Source: REEB95 sp963810055
GTDB lineage: Bacteria; Pseudomonadota; Alphaproteobacteria; ATCC43930; CGMCC-115725
Direction: 5' to 3'
Assembly (NCBI GenBank): GCA_963810055.1
Contig: CAWEME010000025.1
Span: 1 to 64,000, forward strand
Length of the DNA: 64,000 nucleotides
Shown here: positions 35,445-43,676 of the stretch, in pieces
Position numbering within the stretch: position 1 is the stretch's first letter
Layout: each line of letters begins with the position of its first letter
Notes under the pieces: model-generated
Seen by the model: the letters and a program-made list of their open reading frames with translations, nothing else
What the model was told of the DNA's origin: nothing
The model's database searches: none
Translations under genes and position numbers: made by a program

Positions 35445-37532
35445 TTAACGCCGCCTTCGCCCATGATGCTGCGGTGCTTTAGGCGCCTTGCCGCTGCCGG
35501 GCCCGTCCCCGACCAAGGTGAATTGCAGGCTTCCGGTGACCGTGTCGGCCTCGCTGAGGCGTGCGGTCACGCTATCGCCCAGGGTATAAACTCGGCCGGT
35601 CCGCCGCCCGCGCAGGCAGTGGCGGCTCTCGTCGTGAATGTAAAAATCGTCGCCCAGGCTGCGCATGGGGATGAAGCCGTCGGCCCCGGTCTCGTCCAGG
35701 GTCACGAACAGTCCGGCGCGGGTGACGCCGTTAATCCGGCCCTTGAATTCGGCGCCCACTCGCTCGGCCAGGAAGGCGGCGACATAACGGTCGCCGGCGC
35801 TGCGCTCCGCGGCGGCGGCGCGCCGCTCGGTCATCGAGATGTGCTGGCCCAGTTCCTTGAAATCTCCGTGATGTCCGGGCAGCCCGTCCGGACCGAAGCG
35901 ATGTCCGGCGATCAACCCGCGATGCACCAGCAGATCGGCATAACGCCGGATGGGCGAGGTGAAATGAGCATAGCGCCGGAGCGACAGCCCGAAATGGCCG
36001 ATGTTCTCGGGGTTGTATTCAGCCTGGGACTGGGTCCGCAGCACCAATTGGTGGACCAGCGTGGCATAGGGCGTGCCTTGGGCGCGGTACAAGATGGCGT
36101 TGAAGTGCTGCGGCCGGATGACCTGGCCCTTGGCCAGCTTCAGCCCGTGAATGCCGAGTCCGTCGAGGAAGCGCGCCAACTCGCCGATCTTCACCGGATC
36201 GGGCGCATCATGCACGCGGTACATGCAAGGCTGTTTGAGCTTCTCCAGCGTCTCCGCCGCGGCGACATTGGCGGCGATCATCAATTCCTCGATCAGCTTA
36301 TGGCTTTCGAGCCGCTGGCGCGGTTCGATGCGCTCGATGCGGCCCGATGGCCCGAGCAGGATCTTGCGCTCGGGAATGTCGAGTTCGATGGTGCCGCGGT
36401 GTGAGCGCGCGCGTTCCAGCGCGCGATAGACGCCGTAAAGCGGGCGCAGCACCGGCTCGACCAGCTTCGCCGTCTTCCCGTCGGGCCTGCCGTCGATCGC
36501 CTCCTGCGCCTCCTCGTAGGTAAGCCGCGCCGCCGAGCGCATCAAGCCGCGGCGGAAACTGTGGCGGGTCAGGCGGCCCTCGTGGTCGATCCACAGATCG
36601 ACCGCCAAACAGGCGCGCTCTACATCCGGTTTGAGGGAGCACAGTTCGTTGGACAACGCCTCGGGCAGCATGGGCACGACGCGGTCGGGGAAATAGACCG
36701 AATTGCCGCGCTCGTGCGCGGTCTTATCGAGCGCGTCGCCCGGCCGCACATACCAGGCGACATCGGCGATGGCGACCAGCGCATGCCAGCCGCCCTGGTG
36801 TCCCGGATCGGGCTCGGCCCAGACCGCGTCGTCGAAATCGCGCGCATCCGCCCCGTCGATGGTCACGAGCGGTACCGAGCGCAGATCGGCGCGGTGCTCG
36901 AGCCCCACCGGCTTGGCCGCGTTCGCCAGATCGATGGCCGCTTTCGGGAAGTCGGTGGGAATGCCGTGGCCATGAATGGCGATCAGGCTGAAGGCGCGGG
37001 GATTGGCGCTGTCGCCGATGCGTTCGACGATGCGCGCGCCCGGCAGGCCAAAACCCGCGCCCGGCAGCACTTCGGCCAGGACGATCTCGCCGTCCAGGGC
37101 GCCCTTGGTGTCGCCCGGCGCCACGCGGAATTCGCTGCGCACCTTGCGTTCGGTCGGCTCGATGCGGCCGCCTTCGTGCGTCAGGCGGTAGATCCCGAGC
37201 ACCCGGTTGGGCGCGCCGCCCAGCGCGCGGATGATGCGCGCCTCATAGGCCCTGGGGCCGATGCGAGAAAAACGCACCGCCGCGCGCTCGCCCACGCCCA
37301 AGGCCGGCGTGCCGCGTTCGGCCACGACGACGATGGCGGGCGGTTCTCCCTTGAAACCGGCCGGGCGGCCCAGCATCTCGCCGTCGAGATCGAGGCCGGT
37401 GATCTCGACCACGCCGATTTCGGGCAATTCTCCGGGCTGCGCGTAGGACTTGCCGCCGCGCGCGTGAGGATGGTTATTCTGCTGCTTCTTCCGTCGTCCC
37501 GGAGGGTTTCTTCTTGGTGGTCTTTTTGACAC
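35445..37532 (-). CDS. rnr: Ribonuclease R, lacking the usual N-terminal winged-helix region
   Basis: 3'-5' exoribonuclease of the RNB family that degrades structured RNA. 695 residues. A cold-shock domain is followed by the catalytic TIDGADARDFDDAVW (metal aspartates), ISPIRRYADLLVHR-type text (HFTSPIRRYADLLVHR), and a C-terminal S1 domain (EFKGRINGVTRAGLFVTLDETGADGFIPM). RNase R of related bacteria normally begins with about 80 residues of helix-turn-helix before the PGELPEIGVVEITG segment. Here that part is missing and the start lies inside the 3' end of topA (59-base overlap). Either the domain was lost or the sequence is missing bases. Confidence 0.92.
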   Translation of the reverse strand: MSKRPPRRNPPGRRKKQQNNHPHARGGKSYAQPGELPEIGVVEITGLDLDGEMLGRPAGFKGEPPAIVVVAERGTPALGVGERAAVRFSRIGPRAYEARIIRALGGAPNRVLGIYRLTHEGGRIEPTERKVRSEFRVAPGDTKGALDGEIVLAEVLPGAGFGLPGARIVERIGDSANPRAFSLIAIHGHGIPTDFPKAAIDLANAAKPVGLEHRADLRSVPLVTIDGADARDFDDAVWAEPDPGHQGGWHALVAIADVAWYVRPGDALDKTAHERGNSVYFPDRVVPMLPEALSNELCSLKPDVERACLAVDLWIDHEGRLTRHSFRRGLMRSAARLTYEEAQEAIDGRPDGKTAKLVEPVLRPLYGVYRALERARSHRGTIELDIPERKILLGPSGRIERIEPRQRLESHKLIEELMIAANVAAAETLEKLKQPCMYRVHDAPDPVKIGELARFLDGLGIHGLKLAKGQVIRPQHFNAILYRAQGTPYATLVHQLVLRTQSQAEYNPENIGHFGLSLRRYAHFTSPIRRYADLLVHRGLIAGHRFGPDGLPGHHGDFKELGQHISMTERRAAAAERSAGDRYVAAFLAERVGAEFKGRINGVTRAGLFVTLDETGADGFIPMRSLGDDFYIHDESRHCLRGRRTGRVYTLGDSVTARLSEADTVTGSLQFTLVGDGPGSGKAPKAPQHHGRRRR

Positions 37533-40152
37533 GAGATCCTTTCGCGGCGCCGGCCTTTGCCTTCGCCTTGGGTTTCTTTTTCCCGGTTTTTTCGGCGCGT
37601 TCGGCCAGAAGCTGAACGGCGTGGTCCATGGTCAATTCCTCGGGCGCGATGTCGCTCGGCAAGGTCGCGTTGATGCCGTCATGGCTGACATAAAGCCCGT
37701 ATTTGCCGTTGAAGATTTTCACCGGCCCGCCCTCGGTCGGGTGGTCGCCCAGCACCTTGATCGGCTCGGGCGCGCCGCGGCGGAATTTCCTCGGCTCGGC
37801 CAGCAGCACCACCGCGCGGTTGAGGCCGATGGTCAACACGTCGTCATCGGGGCCGAGCGATTTGAAGATCTTGCCGTGCTTGATGTAGGGGCCGAAGCGG
37901 CCGTTATTGGCGATGATGATCTCGCCGTCTTCGGGGTGCGGGCCGACATCGCGCGGCAACGCCAGGAGCTTCAGCGCCAGCTCGAGGGTGACGTCGGCCG
38001 GCGACACACCCTTGGGCAGCGAAGCGCGCTTGGGCTTGGGCGGCGGCTCGACCTTTTCGATCTTTTCGCCCTTGGCCCGCTTTTCGCCCTTCTTGCGCTT
38101 CTCCGGCTTGGGCGGGGTTTCGCCCAGCTGCACATAGGGCCCGTAGGGGCCTTTCTTGACCGTCACCTCGAGACCGGTCTTGGGATCGGTACCGAGCGAG
38201 CGCGGCTCGTTGGCGAGCGCGTTTTCGCCGGACTCCATGCCTAGCGGCCTGGTGTAGCGGCATTCGGGATATTTCGAGCAGCCGATGAAGGCGCCGAAAC
38301 GGCCGAGCTTGAGACCCAGCCTGCCCTGGCCGCAAATCGGGCAGAGGCGGGGATCGGTGCCGTCGGCGCGCGGCGGGAAGAAATGGGCGCCCAGATCCTC
38401 GTCGAGCGCGTCGATCACCTGGGTGATGTTGAGGTCCTTGGTGCCGGCGACGGCGGCGGAGAAATCCTTCCAGAAATCCTCCAGCACCTTCTTCCAGGGA
38501 ATGCGCCCGCCGGAAATGTCGTCGAGCTTGTTCTCGAGATCGGCGGTGAAGTCGTATTCGATATAACGCTTGAAGTATTCCATCAGGAACGCCGTAACCA
38601 GGCGCCCGCGGTCCTCGGGGATGAGCCGTTTCTTGTCGAGCAGGACGTATTTGCGGTCCTGCAATACCTGCATGGTCGAGGCGTAGGTCGAAGGCCGGCC
38701 GATGCCGAGCTCCTCGAGTTTCTTCACCAAGCTCGCCTCGGTGTAACGCGGCGGCGGCTGGGTGAAATGCTGCTCCGGCTTGACCTCGCCGCGCGCGAGC
38801 TTGTCGCGCTCGGCCATGGGCGGCAGGCGGCGGTTTTCTTCGTCCTCGATCGGATCGTCGTCATCCTCGTGATAGAGCGTGAGGAAGCCGTCGAACACCA
38901 CGGTCGAGCCGTTGACGCGCAAGGTCACGCTGTTGTCCGGGGGCGCGATGTCGACCGCCACCTGATCGATCACCGCCGAGGACATCTGGCTCGCCACCGC
39001 GCGCTTCCACACCAGCTCGTAGAGCTTGCGTTGATCTTCTTCGAGAAACCGCGGCAGATCCTCCGGACGGCGATGCATGTCGGTGGGCCTGATCGCCTCA
39101 TGCGCCTCCTGGGCGTTCTTCGCCTGGGTGCGGTAAATCCGCGGCTCGTCGGGCCGGTACTGGGCGCCGTACTGCTTGGCGATCATCTCGCGCGCCGAGG
39201 CGATCGCCTCGTTCGAAAGGGTCACGCCATCGGTCCGCATATAGGTGATAAGGCCGACGGTTTCGCCTTGAATATCAACGCCTTCATAAAGGCGCTGGGC
39301 GGTGCGCATGGTGCGGCTGGCGCCGAAGCCGAGCTTGCGCGAGGCCTCCTGCTGGATGGTCGAGGTGGTAAAGGGCGGCGGCGGGTTGCGGCGGATCTGC
39401 TTCTTTTCCACCGCTGCGACCGCGTAATCGAGGTGCTTCTGGATGGCATCGGCCGCGGCGCGGGCTTCGGCCTCGCTGCCGAGGTCGAATTTATCGAGCC
39501 GCTTGCCGTTGAGCTGGGTGAGGCGGGCGGTGAACTTGTCGCCCGCGGAGGTGGTGAATTCGGCTTCGACCGACCAGTATTCGCGCGGCTTGAAGGCCTC
39601 GATCTCGGATTCGCGTTCGCAGATGATGCGCAGCGCCACCGACTGCACCCGGCCGGCCGAGCGGCTGCCCGGCAGCTTGCGCCACAGCACCGGCGACAGG
39701 GTGAACCCCACCAGGTAATCGAGCGCGCGCCGCGCCAGATAGGCGTCGATCAGCTCGCGGTCCAGTTCGCGTGGATGTTTGAAGGCGTCGAGCACCGCCT
39801 GCTTGGTGACTTCATTAAACACGACCCGCTTCACGTCGACGCCGGTGAGCGCCTTGCGCTGTTTCAGAATCTCCTGCACGTGCCAGGAGATCGCCTCGCC
39901 TTCGCGGTCGGGGTCGGTGGCGAGATAGAGATGCTCCGCGCCCTTGACCGCGTGCATGATCGCCTTGATCTGCTTATCGGATTTGCCGTGGATCTCCCAC
40001 GACATGGAGAAATCGTCATCCGGCCGCACCGAGCCGTCCTTGGACGGTAGGTCGCGGACATGGCCGTAGCTCGCCAGGACGGTGAAATCCTTGCCGAGAT
40101 ATTTGTTGATGGTCTTCGCCTTGGCGGGCGATTCAACGATGACGACGTTCAT
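37474..40152 (-). CDS. topA: DNA topoisomerase I
   Basis: 892 residues. Relaxes negative supercoils. The TOPRIM domain opens MNVVIVESPAKAKTI and has ATDPDREGEAISWH. The catalytic tyrosine is in GLITYMRTDGVTLS. The zinc-binding tail has CPICGQGRLGLKLGRFGAFIGCSKYPEC, followed by C-terminal repeat domains (KKGPYGPYVQLGE, NNGRFGPYIKHGK, FNGKYGLYVSHDG). It ends in a lysine-rich tail. It belongs to the plsY-dprA-topA-rnr unit, now interrupted in dprA. Confidence 0.97.
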   Translation of the reverse strand: MNVVIVESPAKAKTINKYLGKDFTVLASYGHVRDLPSKDGSVRPDDDFSMSWEIHGKSDKQIKAIMHAVKGAEHLYLATDPDREGEAISWHVQEILKQRKALTGVDVKRVVFNEVTKQAVLDAFKHPRELDRELIDAYLARRALDYLVGFTLSPVLWRKLPGSRSAGRVQSVALRIICERESEIEAFKPREYWSVEAEFTTSAGDKFTARLTQLNGKRLDKFDLGSEAEARAAADAIQKHLDYAVAAVEKKQIRRNPPPPFTTSTIQQEASRKLGFGASRTMRTAQRLYEGVDIQGETVGLITYMRTDGVTLSNEAIASAREMIAKQYGAQYRPDEPRIYRTQAKNAQEAHEAIRPTDMHRRPEDLPRFLEEDQRKLYELVWKRAVASQMSSAVIDQVAVDIAPPDNSVTLRVNGSTVVFDGFLTLYHEDDDDPIEDEENRRLPPMAERDKLARGEVKPEQHFTQPPPRYTEASLVKKLEELGIGRPSTYASTMQVLQDRKYVLLDKKRLIPEDRGRLVTAFLMEYFKRYIEYDFTADLENKLDDISGGRIPWKKVLEDFWKDFSAAVAGTKDLNITQVIDALDEDLGAHFFPPRADGTDPRLCPICGQGRLGLKLGRFGAFIGCSKYPECRYTRPLGMESGENALANEPRSLGTDPKTGLEVTVKKGPYGPYVQLGETPPKPEKRKKGEKRAKGEKIEKVEPPPKPKRASLPKGVSPADVTLELALKLLALPRDVGPHPEDGEIIIANNGRFGPYIKHGKIFKSLGPDDDVLTIGLNRAVVLLAEPRKFRRGAPEPIKVLGDHPTEGGPVKIFNGKYGLYVSHDGINATLPSDIAPEELTMDHAVQLLAERAEKTGKKKPKAKAKAGAAKGSRVKKTTKKKPSGTTEEAAE

Positions 40153-40215
40153 TCAACTGTTAGGCCGTTGTTACAACGAGGCGACACAAGGGCAACACAT
40201 AGGAATCAGCCGCCC

Positions 40216-41262
40216 TTAAAGCAAGGTTAAAGTGTTTCCGGGCTGCCGCTCGATTCGTCCCGCCAGTTCGAGTTCGAGCAGAACGGTCAGCACGATGGCG
40301 GGGGACAATTGGCACTGCCGGACCAGTTCGTCAACCGCCACGGGCGATGGCGACAGCAATTCGAGCACTTTTTTGCGGGCGGCTTCGAGGTCCAACTCGG
40401 CGTATTGGGCGGCTGTCGCGGCGGAAAACGGCGACTTGCGGCGCTCGGCCAGCTTGCCGCCGAGCTGTGCCTTGAGCTCGGCCAGGATGTCGTCCACGCT
40501 CTCGACCAAGGTCGCGCCCTCGCGAATCAAGCGGTTGGTTCCCCGGCAGCGCGGATCGAGCGGCGAGCCCGGCACGGCGAAGACCTCGCGCCCCTGTTCC
40601 AGCGCGAAACGCGCGGTGATGAGCGAGCCCGAACGCTCCGCCGCTTCGACCACCAGCGTGCCAAGCGCGCATCCCGAGATGATCCGGTTGCGGCGCGGGA
40701 AATGGCTCGCCTTGGGCTCGGTGCCGGGCGGCATCTCGGCCAGGAGAACGCCGCGCTCGGATATGGATTCCTGGAGGGTGCGGTTTTCCTCGGGATAGAC
40801 CGTGTCGATGCCGCCGGCCAGCACGGCGATGGTGCCGGTCGAAAGCGATCCCTCATGCGCTGCGGCGTCGATGCCGCGCGCCAGGCCCGAGACCACCGCC
40901 AGGCCCTGGCTGCCCAGCGCGGCCGCGATCTCGCGGGCGAAGCGCCGTCCATTGGCCGAGGCGTTGCGCGCCCCCACCACCGCCACGGCGCGTTTCTCGG
41001 TCAGGTGGAAATGGCCCTTCATGGATATCAGCGGCGGCGCGTCGTCGATCTGGGCGAGATCCGGCGGGTATCCGGGCTCGCCCCAGCCCACCAGCTTGGC
41101 GCCCAGTTTTGCGGCCGCGGCGATCTCGCGTTCGGCCTCGGCCTTGGATCCTACGCCGAGCGGGCGGGAACGGCCGCCGCGCCGCGCGATCTCGGGCAAG
41201 GCCGCGAGCGCGGATCCCGCCGAGCCGAAGCGGTTCAGCAGCTGATAGAAGGTCACCGGCCC
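40216..41262 (-). pseudogene. dprA: dprA, 3' part (DNA-processing protein A), disrupted by a transposon
   Basis: C-terminal nine tenths of DprA, which loads RecA on incoming single-stranded DNA during transformation. It runs from GPVTFYQLLNRFGSAG at the transposon edge through the Rossmann-like domain (VAVVGARNASANGRRFAREIA, GLARGIDAAAHEGSL, AGGIDTVYPEEN, PRRNRIISG) to a C-terminal winged helix that stops at 40216. The open frame continues into the transposon to 41457, but that part is not dprA. The missing first codons are at 45346-45428. Confidence 0.93.
41255..41262. repeat. Target-site duplication, left copy
   Basis: ACCGGCCC. It is identical to 45346-45353 and lies in dprA codons for GPV. 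Eight bases is the usual duplication length for the IS1595 family. Confidence 0.93.
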
Positions 41263-41285
41263 CGGTATTATGGCGCAAACGCCAC
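41263..41285 (+). repeat. Terminal inverted repeat, left
   Basis: Begins CGGTATTATGGCGCAAACG and is the exact reverse complement of 45323-45345 over 23 bases. Confidence 0.95.
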
Positions 41286-41437
41286 AAGGATTTCTTGGAA
41301 TCCAGCGTTGCCGCTTCAATTTCAGATGGAGGTTAGGTTGTAGGTAGGAGCGCGCCATGCGCGTTCGCGCGGCCCTGGCCGCTTTAGTTGGGATGTATTT
41401 TCTCACCATCGGAGGATTTGCGCTTGCCAATCCGAGG

Positions 41438-42322
41438 TTAGGTGGCGTGAGTGCCATGAGTTATGAAACTTTTGGTATAGGGGTTCCACCAAAATACAAC
41501 AGTAGTGAAATGCGGGTTATCATCCCGGTCTATGTAGTCGATGCGACCGACTATCCACATAAACGACGCGTTGCTATTGATTTCTGCCAGTTTTTCAGCA
41601 GTAAGATCGGGCCACCCATAAAATGGCCCATATCTTGTCTTAAAATTAGGAAATGCCACTCCACTCGGAGTTTCACTCAAGGGAGTTGTGGGCGGTTCGG
41701 GGTGTGCATCCGTGGCGGCTCGAATACTTCCTTTAAATTCGGCACGCAATTTAAAGGCCGGGCTTTTGCCCCAGTTGATAATGTGAGCTTCAATTTTAGA
41801 AACCTCGCTGGGTTGGGGATGGGGAGAAATCAAATCAGTGGGGATAATCCAGCCAACACTTTCTGCGCCAACCCAAGGTCTATCGGTTTTCAGCATGGCG
41901 TTTTCGGTAAGTTCATTGGCCGTTGCGGTGGCGGCAGCCATGTCTTCAATGGCCTTAATGGCCTTTCCAATATCCACGGATTGCTGTTGGGCGGCACTTA
42001 CCAGACCGTTGGTGGCATAAAACAAACGAGCGGTATAGAGGGCCAGGAAAAAAGTGAAAATGGCCAGAAGCCAGTCAGTAGGGTAGTCCAAAAAGGTGGA
42101 ATACCATTCCTGCTTTCCTGTCTCGGCGTTATTACCGCTATTTGGAGTGGGAACCATTTGTCCAGACGCGGCTGGCGAATGGGAAGATATATTGCCCCCT
42201 CCGCTATTCTGATTTTTGGTTGGGGCTGGTTGCTGATTATTGTGTGCGGGCTGTTGCGAATATGATTCAACAGAAAAGACAGCCAGCGACACAGCAATTA
42301 ATAAAAATAGTGGCACGCGCAT
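41438..42322 (-). CDS. Passenger membrane protein, hypothetical
   Basis: 294 residues. A signal peptide (to about 23, …ESYSQQ) is followed by a Gln/Asn/Ser-rich linker, one transmembrane helix (about 78-100, WLLAIFTFFLALYTARLFY), a short helical segment, and a C-terminal beta-rich domain (RPWVGAESVGW…KIEAHIINWGKSPAFKLRAEF). The design resembles small stress- or surface-associated proteins of soil bacteria, but I recognise no named family. The ribosome-binding site lies in a perfect hairpin that follows the DUF6471 stop, suggesting coupled translation. Confidence 0.7.
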   Translation of the reverse strand: MRVPLFLLIAVSLAVFSVESYSQQPAHNNQQPAPTKNQNSGGGNISSHSPAASGQMVPTPNSGNNAETGKQEWYSTFLDYPTDWLLAIFTFFLALYTARLFYATNGLVSAAQQQSVDIGKAIKAIEDMAAATATANELTENAMLKTDRPWVGAESVGWIIPTDLISPHPQPSEVSKIEAHIINWGKSPAFKLRAEFKGSIRAATDAHPEPPTTPLSETPSGVAFPNFKTRYGPFYGWPDLTAEKLAEINSNASFMWIVGRIDYIDRDDNPHFTTVVFWWNPYTKSFITHGTHAT

Positions 42323-42330
42323 TTTTAGTA

Positions 42331-42360
42331 TCTCCTAATCGTCCCCCGACGATTAGGAGA
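42331..42360 (-). promoter_or_regulatory. Hairpin sequestering the ribosome-binding site of the passenger membrane gene
   Basis: Perfect 13-bp stem: TCTCCTAATCGTC (42331-42343) and its complement (42348-42360), with a 4-base loop. On the minus-strand RNA the second arm ends in AGGAGA, eight bases before ATG 42322. The stem starts two bases after the DUF6471 stop codon (42365-42363), so a terminating ribosome would open it. It could also act as a terminator/attenuator. Confidence 0.65.
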
Positions 42361-42362
42361 GA

Positions 42363-42605
42363 TTACACATCCTCCAATTGAATGGAGTCGAGTCCTATAG
42401 CGGCCGCTGCCGCTAAAAGGAATGTTGCGGCGAATGTTCCACGCTTGAGTTTAGCTTTTATAGAATCCACGGTTTCGTCTGGTAATCCGTGCTTTTTCAG
42501 TCTTTTGGCCAATTCCTCATAGGTAATCCCTGCTCGCTTGAGTTCCGCTTTTAGATGGGCGGACACCCGCTCGGCAAGCTCAGCCTCAGACTTGGCTAGA
42601 CCCAT
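42363..42605 (-). CDS. DUF6471-type small helical protein, possible regulator
   Basis: 80 residues from ATG 42605 (MGLAKSEAELAERV), with Shine-Dalgarno GAGG eight bases upstream. An earlier ATG at 42644 would sit inside the promoter. SAHLKAELKRAGITYEELAKRLKKHGL…IKAKLKRGTFAATFLLAAAAAIGL looks like a Xre-like helix-turn-helix variant, the pattern I associate with DUF6471. It is divergent from the transposase and may bind the operators between them. Confidence 0.7.
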   Translation of the reverse strand: MGLAKSEAELAERVSAHLKAELKRAGITYEELAKRLKKHGLPDETVDSIKAKLKRGTFAATFLLAAAAAIGLDSIQLEDV

Positions 42606-42628
42606 GCAAAACACCTCAAAAAGACAAG

Positions 42629-42645
42629 GGATCATATCTGACACT
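42629..42645 (-). promoter_or_regulatory. Operator-like site O2 over the DUF6471 promoter
   Basis: Minus strand AGTGTCAGATATGATCC, an imperfect copy of the perfect palindrome at 42672-42689. It covers TATGAT (42636-42631), the -10 of the leftward promoter whose -35 is TTGTCA (42660-42655). Confidence 0.55.
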
Positions 42646-42653
42646 TTAAGGTA

Positions 42654-42660
42654 TTGACAA
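42654..42660. promoter_or_regulatory. Overlapping -35 elements of two divergent promoters
   Basis: TTGACAA serves rightward as TTGACA (42654-42659) for the transposase and leftward as TTGTCA (42660-42655) for DUF6471. The two promoters run back to back from one core. Confidence 0.55.
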
Positions 42661-42671
42661 GGGCGGCATTA

Positions 42672-42689
42672 GGTGTCACATATGACACC
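42672..42689 (+). promoter_or_regulatory. Operator-like palindrome O1 over the transposase promoter
   Basis: GGTGTCA-CATA-TGACACC, a perfect 7-bp inverted repeat with a 4-base centre. It covers the predicted -10 (ACATAT, 42678-42683) and touches the transposase ATG at 42690. A repressor bound here would block transcription. Confidence 0.65.
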
Positions 42690-43676
42690 ATGAGTCAGCA
42701 CTTCCTACTCTCCAGCGCCGCCAAGAGCCTGAGCCTCGCTCAGGTGCTTCGGCTGTCTGATGTCGAGGCGGAAGCCCTGTTTAAGCGGGTACGCTGGCCG
42801 GAGACGAATGGGGAGGCTGTATGCCCCAAGTGCGGCTCGTTCGCCTTCTATGACTGCCGCCGCCCCAATGGCGCGCCCAGGTGGCGCTGCAAGGGCTGTG
42901 GAGGGGATTTCAGCATCACAAGCGGGACGCTGTTTGCGTCCCATAAACGCCCGCTCCGCGATTATCTCGCGGCCATAGCGATCTTCTGCAATGAGGTCAA
43001 AGGCAAGTCGGCGCTTGCCCTGTCCCGCGATTTGAAGCTGACTTACAAATCGGCTTTCGTGATGGCGCATAAATTCCGCGAAGCGATGGCGGCGGAAGTG
43101 AAGGCGCAGCACATCGGCGGGGCAGGGAAGGTTGCGGCCATCGACGGCGGGTATTTTGGGGGATATGTCAAACCGGCCAATCTCCGCGAAAACCGCCGCG
43201 ACCGTCGCCTGTGGCATAATCAGAACGGCAAGCGCCAATGCGTTGTCGTTCTCCGCGAGCATGATGGCCGCACTCTCCCTGCGGCGTTCCCGTCCGAAGT
43301 CGTGGCCCTACCGTTCATCCGCTCGCACGTTAAAAAGGGAACAGTCATTAACGCCGATGAGGCCGGAAGCTGGAATGTGCTTCACAGCCGTTACGACATG
43401 CGCCGGATCAACCATGAGGAAGCCTACAGTTTGGACGGCGCTTGCACGAATGATGCGGAATCGTTTTTCTCGCGGATGCGCCGCGCGGAAATTGGACACC
43501 ATCACCATATCGCCGGAGTTTATCTCAATCGCTACGCGCAGGAGTCAGCATGGCGTGAGGATAATCGGCGCGAGGCTAACGGCGAGCAGGTGAAGGCGGT
43601 CGCCGCGCTGGCGCTCCGGCGTCCACCCTCAGTCGATTTCTGTGGCTATTGGCAGAGGCATATCAAACGGGTTTAG
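42690..43676 (+). CDS. IS1595-family (ISXO2-like) transposase
   Basis: 328 residues from ATG 42690. An N-terminal zinc ribbon (CPKCGSFAFYDCRRPNGAPRWRCKGCGGDFS) is followed by the DDE/DDN-type catalytic region: AAIDGGYFGG, VINADEAGSWNVLHSRYDMRRINHEEAYSLDG with the paired Asp, and NDAESFFSRMRRAEIGHHHHI. No ribosome-binding site precedes the ATG, and the predicted transcription start falls on it, so the mRNA may be leaderless. The gene is complete. Confidence 0.93.
   Translation: MSQHFLLSSAAKSLSLAQVLRLSDVEAEALFKRVRWPETNGEAVCPKCGSFAFYDCRRPNGAPRWRCKGCGGDFSITSGTLFASHKRPLRDYLAAIAIFCNEVKGKSALALSRDLKLTYKSAFVMAHKFREAMAAEVKAQHIGGAGKVAAIDGGYFGGYVKPANLRENRRDRRLWHNQNGKRQCVVVLREHDGRTLPAAFPSEVVALPFIRSHVKKGTVINADEAGSWNVLHSRYDMRRINHEEAYSLDGACTNDAESFFSRMRRAEIGHHHHIAGVYLNRYAQESAWREDNRREANGEQVKAVAALALRRPPSVDFCGYWQRHIKRV

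Noticed and set aside
41357..42265. 302-codon plus-strand frame inside the transposon
   Set aside because: The opposite strand encodes a protein with signal peptide, membrane helix and good ribosome-binding site; the plus frame has none of these.
42651..42690. Start of the transposase upstream of 42690
   Set aside because: The upstream codons lie in the promoter and operator and are not part of the ISXO2-like protein.
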